A program made the translations under genes and the position numbers. DNA of 64,000 bases from contig UQCQ01000003.1 in NCBI GenBank assembly GCA_900539595.1, positions 62,001-126,000 of the forward strand, written 5' to 3'. This DNA is from an uncultured Mollicutes bacterium (GTDB taxonomy: Bacteria > Bacillota_I > Bacilli_A > RFN20 > CAG-826). The notes under the pieces were generated by a model. The model worked only from the letters and a program-made list of their open reading frames with translations. It ran no database searches and had not been told where the DNA came from. Below, piece after piece: positions 35,672-43,921 of this stretch (position 1 is its first letter; every line of letters starts with the position of its first letter).

Positions 35672-36790
35672 ATGAAAACCAATAAAAAGCCAGTCCTCGA
35701 ACCTTTAAGACAAAGACAAATGGAAATCCTAAAAGGCGATTTCCCTTATGATCCTGAGACCCATACGTTCACGATTTCCCTTCATCATGAATCCGTGATG
35801 GATCTTTTGGACGATGACATCTCTACGCCAGAACATCCAATTGTCTCCTGGAGTGCTTTGGAACGCTTGTCGGATATCGTAGAAGACCTTCCCGCGGGAG
35901 AAAACGCGGATATTCGTTATTGTATCGACGATTACAAAGGGTATGACCCCGAAAAATTGGTTCCTTCTTTTAACCGCCTTTTCTCTAAGAATCGTTTTTT
36001 GAATCAAAAGGACAAGCGAAAGAAGGGGATCGCCTCCATTCTCTTTACCTTAATCGGCCTCGTTTTGCTTTTCTTCATGGTGCTAGGCAGGACCAATGAA
36101 TGGTTTGGAGAAGCGGGCAGCATGTCGGATGAACTTTTAGGCGAATTCATCGACATCGTAGCCTGGGTGTTCCTTTGGGAAGCCGTATCCATGTTGGCGT
36201 TATCTCCTAGCGAATACCATTCCATCAATCTTCGCGTTCTTTTCACCGTTTCTCGAATCTCCTTTTATGACGGGAAGGGGGAGAACAAATTAAGCGGAGA
36301 GAATTTGGATGAAGATCTAAAGTTATTAGGGAAAGCCTATAACCGTCAACAACGTGGAAAGGTCGCTGTATTAATTGCTTCCGGTGCTTTCTTGGCCGCT
36401 TCCGTGGTTACGGCATATCGCTGCGTCATGGCCTTTATTGCTTTAAGCGGAAATCCTCAGGCAGAGCCTTGGAATTATGTGGTGATTGCATTATTTGGCC
36501 TCGCCAGTTTAGGCGTATCCGTTTTTGCGGGCGTGAGCGGAATTCTATTTTATACCGATCGCCCGTTTGGGAAGAAAGCCTGTTTGGCCGTTAGTTGCGT
36601 TTTGTTCCTCTTATTTATTGTTGGTTTGATCCACGCGATTTTTACTGGTGATGTGGGTGGAATCGCCCATGGAGCGATTTCGATTGTGGTTCAGGTACTC
36701 TATGTTGGAGGATATTTTTGCGCGAGCGTCCCCGATTGGTTCTATAAGAAGCGTCACCGAAACGAAGAGAATCAAGACGAACAAAAATAA
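35672..36790 (+). CDS. Multi-pass membrane protein of unknown function
   Basis: 372 residues, unrecognised. The first 120 residues are soluble and charged; helices follow at about 124-143, 158-178, and four in the C-terminal half, with a soluble loop of about 45 residues (200-245) between. The C-terminus is Glu/Asn-rich. It starts 8 bases after a terminator T-run, with the closest ribosome-like sequence being AAAAGG. No catalytic motif was seen. Confidence 0.7.
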   Translation: MKTNKKPVLEPLRQRQMEILKGDFPYDPETHTFTISLHHESVMDLLDDDISTPEHPIVSWSALERLSDIVEDLPAGENADIRYCIDDYKGYDPEKLVPSFNRLFSKNRFLNQKDKRKKGIASILFTLIGLVLLFFMVLGRTNEWFGEAGSMSDELLGEFIDIVAWVFLWEAVSMLALSPSEYHSINLRVLFTVSRISFYDGKGENKLSGENLDEDLKLLGKAYNRQQRGKVAVLIASGAFLAASVVTAYRCVMAFIALSGNPQAEPWNYVVIALFGLASLGVSVFAGVSGILFYTDRPFGKKACLAVSCVLFLLFIVGLIHAIFTGDVGGIAHGAISIVVQVLYVGGYFCASVPDWFYKKRHRNEENQDEQK

Positions 36791-36812
36791 GCGCCCCGAA
36801 GGGCACTTTTAT
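36791..36812. terminator. Shared terminator between convergent genes
   Basis: GCGCCCC-GAA-GGGCAC hairpin followed by TTTTAT; usable in both directions between the membrane protein and nfu. Confidence 0.5.
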
Positions 36813-36824
36813 CTTGTCGGTTGA

Positions 36825-37148
36825 TTATTTTGCTGCTTCCAGAGCGGCTTCGTTTTTGCGGCGGATATAATCCGTCATCAAGTCTTCGGGCACGCCTTCG
36901 GTGCGAACGGCCATAACTCCTGGGACTTCTTCCATCAAAATGATTTCCACCCCGCTAGAAATGTCGTCTTGGGCTAAGGAGCAGCCTTGGCAAGCTCCCA
37001 CCATCGTAACATAAACGATGCCATCGCGGAACCCGATGTAATCGATGTCCCCTCCGTCCCGTTGTAAGAAAGGCCGTACTTTATCGATGGTGGCCTGAAT
37101 CAGTTGAATCGTCGCTTCGTCTTCCATAACGCGTTCTATTTTAGTCAC
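36825..37148 (-). CDS. NifU-like (Nfu) iron-sulfur scaffold protein
   Basis: 107 residues. The NifU C-terminal domain pattern RPFLQRDGGDIDYIG and GACQGCSLA (C-x2-C) is complete. Such proteins carry a [4Fe-4S] cluster between subunits and pass it to apoproteins; clients in this window would include Nth, MiaB and the ferredoxin. Likely monocistronic. Confidence 0.93.
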   Translation of the reverse strand: MTKIERVMEDEATIQLIQATIDKVRPFLQRDGGDIDYIGFRDGIVYVTMVGACQGCSLAQDDISSGVEIILMEEVPGVMAVRTEGVPEDLMTDYIRRKNEAALEAAK

Positions 37149-37229
37149 TTCGCTTCGCGTATCAATTCAAATGAATGCAAAAGATGTTTTTTCGGTGGAA
37201 AAAAAGAAGCCATATCCTAAAATAGGCGA

Positions 37230-37607
37230 ATGAACTCGGAAAAGGGAAAAACGGATTTAAGAATCGTTGAAATCAAAGTCTTAGTGGCCATTTACGAATT
37301 ATCCGTAGATGGATTTGCGCCTTCCTTGCGGGGGCTGCTGGCCTTTTTAAGAGGCGACGACTCCGCTTCACGCTTTGAGGGACTATGGAGCTATGGTTCT
37401 TATGTCTCCATGAGTGGCAAGCGTCTTGGGAAGCTACTAAAAGGATTGAAGGATTTTGGTTACGTGGATTCGGAATTCGAACAAAAAGAAGAATACCTCT
37501 ATCTCTTCCCCGAAGGAAAAGAAGCGGCCCGAACTTATTTAGCTAAGGACCATCGCCGATCCCGACCGCCTCGTCATGGGGCGCCTCTATTCCTGCCGAT
37601 TCGTTAA
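37230..37607 (+). CDS. Small protein with winged-helix-like pattern
   Basis: 125 residues, unrecognised. Residues about 10-45 (EIKVLVAIYELSVDGFAPSL then RGLLAFL) and 60-95 (KRLGKLLKGLKDFGYVDSE) look like the helices of a winged-helix DNA-binding fold with a following beta wing. The C-terminal 20 residues are rich in Arg and Pro. It ends 16 bases before pepF and likely shares its transcript. Confidence 0.6.
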   Translation: MNSEKGKTDLRIVEIKVLVAIYELSVDGFAPSLRGLLAFLRGDDSASRFEGLWSYGSYVSMSGKRLGKLLKGLKDFGYVDSEFEQKEEYLYLFPEGKEAARTYLAKDHRRSRPPRHGAPLFLPIR

Positions 37608-37623
37608 CAATAAGGAGAAAAAC

Positions 37624-39339
37624 ATGCCTAACAAAGAAATTCCACCGTTTGAAGAATGGCCCTTCCGCGTGCCTAACGTCAAGAAGGCCATTGAAAAACT
37701 GAATGCCGTAGTTGAAGAACTCAAATCCGCTTCCGACGGGCCTGCCGCCTTGAAAGCCTTCAAGAAGCGTTCCCGTTTTATGGACGCCCTTCAGGACGAT
37801 ATTACCCACGTTTCCGTCCTCTTTAGCCTGGATACCCAAAATAAGAAGTATGCGAAAGCCCAAAATAAGCTTAACGAGGAATTACCTCTCCTCCAAGCCG
37901 CAGACGTCCATTTCCAGGAAGCGATGCTCGTTTCTCCCCACCGCGCCTATTTGGAGAAGAAATTAGGTACTTTCCTCTTCCAGATGTATGAATTCGCCTT
38001 GAAATCCTTTGACGAACGGATTGTCGAAGAATCCATCGAAGAAAATAAACTTTCTACGGAATATGCCTCGAAGATTGCCTCTTATTCCGTCCCCTTCCGC
38101 GGACAGGTTTATAACCTTCCTCAGATGGGCAAATTCCTTCAAGATGTGCATCGTCAAACCCGTAAAGAAGCCTCGGAAGCCTATTATTCCTACCTGGAAA
38201 CTAAAATCCCGGAACTGGAGGAAATCTACGATAAACTTGTGAAGGTTCGTGACAAGATGGCCAAGAAGCTTGGTTATCAAAATTACGTGGAACTTGCTTA
38301 TCTCCGCATGTCGCGCTTTGACTATAACCGCGAGGATGTCGCCGCCTATCGCGATCAAATCCGCGAAGAAGTGACTCCGCTTGCCGCGAAAATCTTAAAA
38401 GCCCAATTTAAACGCACGGGAATCCGTCATCCGGAATCCTATGATTTGGGACTTGCTTTCCAAAGCGGGAATCCCTTACCGTTAGGGACGACCGCGGAAA
38501 AAATCGAGAAGGCGAAGAAGATGTACGATGAGCTTTCTCCCGAAACGAGTTATTTCTTCCGTTTTATGGCGGATTGCCACGTTTTGGATTTAGAAGCCCG
38601 TCCGGGCAAACAGTCCGGTGGATATATGACCTATTTCCCCAAACATGGCGTTCCCTTCATTTTCTCCAATTTCAACGGAACCAGCGGGGACGTGGATGTT
38701 TTAACCCATGAATTCGGCCATAGTTTCCAAGCCTATATGGCCCGTAAGATCAAAATTCCCGAATACCGTCAGCCCACGATGGAAGGGTGCGAAATCGATT
38801 CTATGTCGATGGAATTCTTTGCTCATCCGTGGATGAATCTCTTCTTCAACGAACCGGAGAAATACCGTTATGCCCATCTGGCGGACGCGATTTCCTTCTT
38901 GCCATATGGGGTGACCGTCGATCATTTCCAAGAATGGGTTTATGAGCACCCGAATGCGACTCCCGCGGAACGCGATGCCTATTGGCATGAACTCGAAGAA
39001 CGATACACCCCGTATAAAGTCGCGGCCTATGGTTCGAACCATTATCTAAAGACGGGCCACCGCTGGTTGCTTCAATCCCATATCTTCGAAATCCCGTTCT
39101 ATTACATCGATTACACCTTGGCCCAAGTCATGGCCTTCCAATTCTTCAACTTGGACCGCAAGAACCATGAACTCGCTTGGAAACGCTATCTCAAACTCTG
39201 CGAATCCGGCGGAAAATATCCGTTCCGTACCTTGGTTCTCCGCGACCATATGAAGGATCCCTTCGCCCCGAACGTCATCAAGAAAACGGTTCGCCCCTTG
39301 ATGAAGGTGCTGGAGTCCTATCAAATCGAATCCAAATAA
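37624..39339 (+). CDS. pepF: Oligoendopeptidase F (M3 family)
   Basis: 571 residues, normal for the family. The zinc site THEFGHSFQ (HExxH) with the downstream EGCEIDSMSMEF Glu ligand is clear. It cleaves short peptides in the cytoplasm. ATG 37624 has AAGGAG at 7 bases, preferred over an in-frame start at 37576. A terminator follows. Confidence 0.95.
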   Translation: MPNKEIPPFEEWPFRVPNVKKAIEKLNAVVEELKSASDGPAALKAFKKRSRFMDALQDDITHVSVLFSLDTQNKKYAKAQNKLNEELPLLQAADVHFQEAMLVSPHRAYLEKKLGTFLFQMYEFALKSFDERIVEESIEENKLSTEYASKIASYSVPFRGQVYNLPQMGKFLQDVHRQTRKEASEAYYSYLETKIPELEEIYDKLVKVRDKMAKKLGYQNYVELAYLRMSRFDYNREDVAAYRDQIREEVTPLAAKILKAQFKRTGIRHPESYDLGLAFQSGNPLPLGTTAEKIEKAKKMYDELSPETSYFFRFMADCHVLDLEARPGKQSGGYMTYFPKHGVPFIFSNFNGTSGDVDVLTHEFGHSFQAYMARKIKIPEYRQPTMEGCEIDSMSMEFFAHPWMNLFFNEPEKYRYAHLADAISFLPYGVTVDHFQEWVYEHPNATPAERDAYWHELEERYTPYKVAAYGSNHYLKTGHRWLLQSHIFEIPFYYIDYTLAQVMAFQFFNLDRKNHELAWKRYLKLCESGGKYPFRTLVLRDHMKDPFAPNVIKKTVRPLMKVLESYQIESK

Positions 39340-39344
39340 GACAA

Positions 39345-39377
39345 AAAAGCGCTGCCTTACACATGGCGGCGCTTTTG
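39345..39377. terminator. Terminator after pepF
   Basis: AGCGCTGCC/GGCGGCGCT with one G-T pair; A-run before and T-run after make it work in both directions. Confidence 0.8.
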
Positions 39378-39438
39378 CCTATCTCCCGATCCGGATTCTC
39401 GGAGATAGACCCGCAGGCGAAACAGCGCCTGTACGGTT

Positions 39439-39849
39439 TTACTTGGAACTCCTCTCTTGCAGCAATTCAATCTGCGTCTTTCTTAGTTCCACCTCGAGTT
39501 CACTTTTTTGTTTGAGAATGGAATCGAGCCTTTGTTGTTTCTTTTGCATCCCTGCTGCGATTTGTTTGAGGGTACGAATGTCGCTTTCTGCCAATCCGTG
39601 AATGGGAAGCAAATAGGGAGAGTCGCAAGTGGGCTCTGCGATTTGGCAGTAGTAGAAAAGCAATGCGAGGGCCGTGGATTCTTTCGGCGAGAAAGCGCTG
39701 GAATGGTATCCTTCGATCGCTTGGCGAGTGACCCCGACTTGTCTTCCCAAATCATCCAAGGTGCAATGCAAGGCATTCACGATGCGGTCGATGATGGTCC
39801 CCCAAGGGAACGATGCAATCAATTCTTTGATGTTCTCTGGGTTTTTCAT
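39439..39849 (-). CDS. HTH protein with C-terminal coiled coil
   Basis: 136 residues. Residues about 25-65 (LDDLGRQVGVTRQAIEGYH) form a helix-turn-helix of the XRE/Cro kind; residues 92-135 are a heptad-rich charged helix likely to dimerise. Upstream on the minus strand TACAAT and GGGGAC precede ATG. An inverted repeat CTATCTCC/GGAGATAG lies past its 3' end at about 39379-39408. The regulated genes are unknown. Confidence 0.75.
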   Translation of the reverse strand: MKNPENIKELIASFPWGTIIDRIVNALHCTLDDLGRQVGVTRQAIEGYHSSAFSPKESTALALLFYYCQIAEPTCDSPYLLPIHGLAESDIRTLKQIAAGMQKKQQRLDSILKQKSELEVELRKTQIELLQERSSK

Positions 39850-40007
39850 GTCCCCATTGTATCGAAAGAAAGGAAAAACTCACTTGCCAATATGAAGCAA
39901 GTTGGATTTGTTTTCAGTTTTCCCTTCCTTTTAGAAAGGAGAAAAGACGAATATTAAGAGGTTCATTTTTTAATTCGTGATAAAAAAAGTATCCATATCT
40001 CGAAGTT

Positions 40008-40925
40008 ATGGATAAAATAGAAATAGAAATGCTTATGAGCAATGACGAAAATACGAAGGGTCGTGTCCATAACGGAACGACGTTAGATTCTGAATCCTCA
40101 TCCAATTTAAAGATTACTTTTCATCAGGGCTTCCGTGATTTTTTGCCGATGCATACGCATACTTTTTGGGAATTTTTCATTGTGACCAAAGGTTCTTTCC
40201 AACATGAGCTAAACGGCAAGAAAGAAATCCTCCATCAAGGAGATGCTTACCTGATTCGTCCGTGGGAACGTCATGAAATCAAACAAAATGAGCCAGATTC
40301 TATCTGCCTATTTTTGACCATCACGATTCCGAACATGAAGGCGATGTGCAACATTTGCTCGGATGACCTCTATGAAGTCCTTTATTCTCACGATGTGCTC
40401 AAGTGCTTTTTAACCGACCATCAAGTTCGCAAAATTATGGATCTATGCTTCTATATTCAAAAAAACATTTACGCGGATCCCAAAAAAGGAGAATTGCCTT
40501 CTTCCTTGTTGCTTCAACGCGTCCTCTCCATCGTCATTGATCAAAACTATTCCTTTGAGGAAGACAAGCCCGCGTGGCTGCTTCAACTATTAAAGGATAT
40601 CCAGGATCCCGCCAACAAAGGCTGGCACGTCAATGACGTGATGTCCCATGTGAATTATTCTCATTCGCATGTTTCGCGTTTCTTTCAACGGTACATGAAT
40701 TGCTCCGTCATCGATTATCTTTCCGAAATCAAGATGCAGAACGCGAAAGACTTGATGCTTTATAGCGATCTGACGGTTTACGAAATCTCGGAAGCCCTTG
40801 GCTATAAATCCTCCACCAATTTCTCCGCGGTCTTTAAGGCGGCGTTTGGTCTTTCTCCCGCCCAATATCGTAAAAAACATCGGGATGCTCGATTCCGCGA
40901 AGGCGATTTGAAAGACCTCCAGTAA
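40008..40925 (+). CDS. AraC-family transcriptional regulator
   Basis: 305 residues. The N-terminal cupin sensor has MHTHTFWEFFIVTKGS and GDAYLIRPWERHE; two HTH motifs in the last 100 residues end in the family signature (LGYKSSTNFSAVFKAAFGLSPAQYR). It is convergent with a glycoside hydrolase gene and may respond to a sugar, as many cupin-AraC proteins do. No good ribosome site; the start is the first in-frame ATG. Confidence 0.93.
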   Translation: MDKIEIEMLMSNDENTKGRVHNGTTLDSESSSNLKITFHQGFRDFLPMHTHTFWEFFIVTKGSFQHELNGKKEILHQGDAYLIRPWERHEIKQNEPDSICLFLTITIPNMKAMCNICSDDLYEVLYSHDVLKCFLTDHQVRKIMDLCFYIQKNIYADPKKGELPSSLLLQRVLSIVIDQNYSFEEDKPAWLLQLLKDIQDPANKGWHVNDVMSHVNYSHSHVSRFFQRYMNCSVIDYLSEIKMQNAKDLMLYSDLTVYEISEALGYKSSTNFSAVFKAAFGLSPAQYRKKHRDARFREGDLKDLQ

Positions 40926-40937
40926 CGGAGGCCTTTT
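40916..40937. terminator. Terminator between araC-type gene and glycosidase
   Basis: CCTCC-AGTAAC-GGAGG then CCTTTTTC; the stop codon of the regulator lies in the loop. Confidence 0.7.
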
Positions 40938-40939
40938 TC

Positions 40940-42160
40940 TTATTCTTCAACTTCTTTTAACATGCAAAGGACGAGAAAATTCCAACTTTGGAACCCGGGG
41001 TTATTGAGCCCAATCCCTGTTTCGGAATCATAATATTCGGAGAATTTTCCTTGTTTTTCGATATCTTGCCCGAGAACAAGGATGGTTTTTTCAGCTAGTT
41101 CCTTGGCTAAATCGTCATAGCCGTATTTCTTTAAGCCTATGTAAGTGAAGTAGTTGGCGTTGATCCAAATGGGTCCCACCCAACAAGAGGGGTTGCCGGA
41201 GCGGATATTGCGGAACATCTTTTCGGCTTTGGATACGCTGCGGATGCCGTAGGGGCTATTCAGGGTCTTGGGATTTATATAATGTTCTTCTATGCACCGT
41301 TTGGCTTCTTCTGGGGTAGCGATTCCGCTCCAAAGGGGCAACATCCCCGCCCAGGTCTCGATGCGCATCGGAAGAGAATGGTAATTGCGAGGGGCTCCTT
41401 TGTGCAGCCATTCGTCGGGGTCGACTTTGCGAAGGGAGATATCCGCGCTATAGAAGTAGCCGTCGCGGGGGTCATAGAGTTCTTCGTGGATACCTTTGGC
41501 TAATTCATCAGCCTTTTGCTGATATTTCTCCTTTTGCTCTTTCAAGGAAAGCATATCGGCAAGATCGGCCATCGCCTGAAGTTCCGCTTGCATCAAGGCG
41601 TTTAAATAAACGCTCGCGGTATCGCCATGCTGGCGGTAGAAAACCGTGGGGTCGTTATCAAATCCAAGCCCCAGGTCATCGAGAGGAAAGAATAAACCCG
41701 TTTCTTCATGTTTTTGCTCTTTTTCGTAATAAGAGATGAAACGTTCTAAGCGGGGATAGGCGTCTCGAATCCATGAAGCGTCGTTTTGGTGTTTGCTGAT
41801 GACCAAAGCGTGTTGGGCCAAACAGGGTTTATGGATGTTGGTTTTCTTATTAGGATCCAAATCAAAAAGCCAAGAGGGACTATCCTGAACCAAAATAGGG
41901 ATTCGGCCGTTTTCATCTTGGGCATCGAGGAAGTCAAGGACGCAGCCCTTTTCATAGGCGTCAATGGAAGGATCCTCGATTTCAAGAAGGGCAAGCCCTG
42001 TGAGCCAAGAATCCCAATCCCATAATTGATGGGAATAATAAGCCCCAGGAACAAGGAAGGGATATTTCAAACGGTCCACGGGTTCGCGAAAGTTATGTTT
42101 GTAGCTAGAAAGGATGTAGGAACGGATCAGCTCGGCATAATGTTGAATGTTTGTTTTCAT
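40940..42160 (-). CDS. GH63/trehalase-like alpha-glycosidase
   Basis: 406 residues. The (alpha/alpha)6-barrel glycosidase blocks are recognisable: YSHQLWDWDSWLTGLA near residue 42, GRIPILVQ, WVGPIWINANYF and FSEYYDSETG near the end, as in GH63-like (MGH1/YgjK-related) and trehalase-like enzymes; the acidic residues in WDWDS and FSEYYD are candidates for catalysis. No signal peptide is present, so it acts on an imported or cytoplasmic oligosaccharide. The neighbouring AraC protein is a plausible regulator. Confidence 0.82.
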   Translation of the reverse strand: MKTNIQHYAELIRSYILSSYKHNFREPVDRLKYPFLVPGAYYSHQLWDWDSWLTGLALLEIEDPSIDAYEKGCVLDFLDAQDENGRIPILVQDSPSWLFDLDPNKKTNIHKPCLAQHALVISKHQNDASWIRDAYPRLERFISYYEKEQKHEETGLFFPLDDLGLGFDNDPTVFYRQHGDTASVYLNALMQAELQAMADLADMLSLKEQKEKYQQKADELAKGIHEELYDPRDGYFYSADISLRKVDPDEWLHKGAPRNYHSLPMRIETWAGMLPLWSGIATPEEAKRCIEEHYINPKTLNSPYGIRSVSKAEKMFRNIRSGNPSCWVGPIWINANYFTYIGLKKYGYDDLAKELAEKTILVLGQDIEKQGKFSEYYDSETGIGLNNPGFQSWNFLVLCMLKEVEE

Positions 42161-42311
42161 AGATGCTTTTATTGTCTTATTTATGGGGGTAAACGCAAGA
42201 AGAGGCGAGTCTTATTTTTGGATGAAAACCTCTTAAATTTCTTTTTGTGACCCAAAAGAGGCAAATAAACGGGAAGAAAATGGGATTTCGCCCAAAAGGG
42301 CCAAAGAATTC

Positions 42312-42340
42312 TTGCATGAAGCGCCCTCTATCCATATAAT
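42312..42340 (+). promoter_or_regulatory. Promoter of tRNA-Leu
   Basis: TTGCAT (42312-42317), 17 bases, perfect TATAAT (42335-42340). Confidence 0.85.
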
Positions 42341-42369
42341 TTAAAACGCTTCATGTTATGAAGTACCAC

Positions 42370-42457
42370 GCCCGAATGGTGGAATCGGTAGACGCGTTGG
42401 ACTCAAAATCCAATGTCTGATGAGGACGTGCCGGTTCGAGTCCGGCTTCGGGCACCA
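42370..42457 (+). tRNA. tRNA-Leu (anticodon CAA)
   Basis: 88 nt with a class II variable arm. Acceptor GCCCGAA/TTCGGGC, anticodon stem TTGGA/TCCAA with loop CTCAAAA (anticodon CAA, codon TTG), long variable arm TGTCTGATGAGGACGT, T loop TTCGAGT, encoded CCA. Confidence 0.97.
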
Positions 42458-42471
42458 TTAATAGAGAACAG

Positions 42472-42498
42472 ACGCAATACAAAATATTGCGTTTTTTT
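42472..42498 (+). terminator. Terminator after tRNA-Leu
   Basis: Perfect ACGCAATA/TATTGCGT stem, loop CAAAA, seven T. Confidence 0.92.
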
Positions 42499-42652
42499 CT
42501 TGGCTTTTTGCACTTTTTAACATCAATTTTGAATCGTCGGAAAATTTAGTAGTGAGTGTTCGTAGTTCGAATAATGCGAAGTGAAAAATTTTGATTTTGC
42601 GCCTAATGTAGTTCGAACCTCCTATAGGTCATCTTTTTTTGGCGATAATTAT

Positions 42653-42685
42653 GGGTCCGAGTTTTGTTTCGGACCCCCTTTTTTA
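42653..42685 (+). terminator. Strong hairpin with T-run of unclear origin
   Basis: GGGTCCGA/TCGGACCC (8 bp) with loop GTTTTGTT, then CCTTTTTT. No convincing gene precedes it after the tRNA terminator; a GTAGTTCGAA element occurs twice upstream (about 42562 and 42607), so a short transcript or a relic leader is possible. The frame 42581-43033 across it is Cys/Phe-rich and not credible as a protein. Confidence 0.5.
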
Positions 42686-42817
42686 TTTGTTGATGAATAT
42701 TCCGAATTCTGTCTTGTAAGTGGTGAATCTTATTTAATAAGAATGCTCCCCTTTGAGCAGGAATGTCGGTGTTGCTATGAGGTTATTTGTTTCCATGGTA
42801 TTTCTTGGTTGAAATCA

Positions 42818-43015
42818 CCATTCTTTTCCACAGGTGATTCGGCCCTGGCTTCCATGCCGGCCTTTCAACCTCCCTTTTTGCGCCCCTCACTCCCCGTAGG
42901 CTTTCTTGATACGGTTGACCTATTGCCTGCTTACGTCCAGTTTTGCCGCCGCGTCCCTGGATGCGATTTTGCCCTCTGCCGCTTTTTTGACGACCGATTC
43001 GACGTATTTTGCTGT
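42818..43015 (-). pseudogene. Transposase N-terminal remnant
   Basis: On the minus strand one frame reads KYVESVVKKAAEGKIASRDAA, then KLDVSRQ, a TAG stop, VNRIKKAYGE, a TGA stop, then GRLKGRHGSQGR. This is the typical helix-turn-helix opening of an insertion-sequence transposase (growth in GKI..RDAAAKL, S.R...RI.KAY, and a GxRHGSxGR-like tail). In-frame stops and the lack of any continuing catalytic domain mark it as a decayed fragment. The IS family is not certain. Confidence 0.65.
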
Positions 43016-43101
43016 TCAGTCTCTTCATGCTGATGGTCTCCCGCTTGAATGCTAAACGGCAATTAATCGGAAACAAATAACGTCATAATGACAATTTTTT
43101 C

Positions 43102-43130
43102 TTGACAAACCCTTTTGAAAAAATTCTACT
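43102..43130 (+). promoter_or_regulatory. Promoter of the PTPS-like gene
   Basis: Perfect TTGACA (43102-43107) with TCTACT 17 bases on (43125-43130). About 130 bases of leader follow before the start; no known riboswitch fold was recognised in it. Confidence 0.6.
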
Positions 43131-43264
43131 ATGATTAGTAATATTCTATTTCTAATTTCTAGAACAACGATTTCGATGGTGCTGAGAAACAAGAATATCG
43201 ATCATCGATCAACAGCGGAAAATGCAGGTTGAAAAACTTGTAAATATATTTAAGGAGAAATGAT

Positions 43265-43831
43265 ATGAGAAGTATTACAAAATTAGAATTGCAGTATGCG
43301 CACAGATTTTACGGCTTCAAAGGGGAGGCACAGTATTTGCACGGGCATACCGGCGTGTTAACGATTGAAGTGGAAGACAGCATTGAACCGGGCGTAAATA
43401 TGGTATTTCCTTGCAATGAAATACAAAAAACCGCTTGGGCGGTTTTGAAAAACTTCGATCACGCCTTAATTCTCAGAGAAGACGATCCGCTGCTTCCCGC
43501 TATTCTGGACGTATATGAAAAACAGGGAATTAAAAACGGCGATCCCTCTAACAAGATGAAAGGTCCTGCTTTTAAAACAGAACTTGCAACCGCATATCCC
43601 GATTGTCGTCTGGTGGTTACGAAAGAAACAATGACGGTTGAGGGAATGATTAAAATCGTGTACGACTTGCTGAAAGATAAACTCAATATTGCCAAAATAA
43701 CATTTACCAGCGGTGTAAATGCCGCCTCTTGCGAATTCGAGACGAAAAACAAGATCGACCGTTGCCCTTTGTGCGGTGTCGCTCTGAACGAAAACGGCGT
43801 ATGTCCGAAATGCGGCTATCGCAAAAAGTGA
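43265..43831 (+). CDS. PTPS/QueD-like protein with C-terminal zinc ribbon
   Basis: 188 residues, longer than QueD (about 120-140). His 13 (YAHRF), His 26 and His 28 (LHGHTG) are the zinc ligands and FDHALIL carries the catalytic Asp-His pair. The catalytic Cys expected four residues before the HGH is Ala 22 here. The last 25 residues form a zinc ribbon (CPLCG and CPKCG). The family makes 6-carboxytetrahydropterin (queuosine) or related pterins; the Cys loss makes standard QueD chemistry doubtful. No que or fol gene adjoins it. Codon choice (more GTA, CTG, GCA) differs from neighbours, hinting at transfer. Ribosome site AAGGAG. Confidence 0.82.
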   Translation: MRSITKLELQYAHRFYGFKGEAQYLHGHTGVLTIEVEDSIEPGVNMVFPCNEIQKTAWAVLKNFDHALILREDDPLLPAILDVYEKQGIKNGDPSNKMKGPAFKTELATAYPDCRLVVTKETMTVEGMIKIVYDLLKDKLNIAKITFTSGVNAASCEFETKNKIDRCPLCGVALNENGVCPKCGYRKK

Positions 43832-43870
43832 TTTTATACAGCTATTTCGCACAACAAAGACATTGAAAAT

Positions 43871-43903
43871 AAACCTCCTAAGCGAAAACTTGGGAGGTTT
43901 TTA
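43871..43903 (+). terminator. Terminator after the PTPS-like gene
   Basis: AAACCTCC/GGAGGTTT closing stem around a 14-base loop, followed by TTAA; read leftward it could also serve the broken ATPase. Confidence 0.65.
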
Positions 43904-43921
43904 ACTAAAAAAATCATCTAA

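Noticed and set aside
42581..43033. 150-codon plus-strand frame after tRNA-Leu
   Set aside because: It crosses a strong terminator-like hairpin, has a Cys/Phe-rich composition unlike real proteins here, no ribosome site, and lies antisense to a transposase remnant.
43102..43264. Riboswitch (preQ1 or THF) in the leader of the PTPS-like gene
   Set aside because: The leader is long enough, but neither the preQ1 pseudoknot sequence nor a THF-type core could be found by eye.
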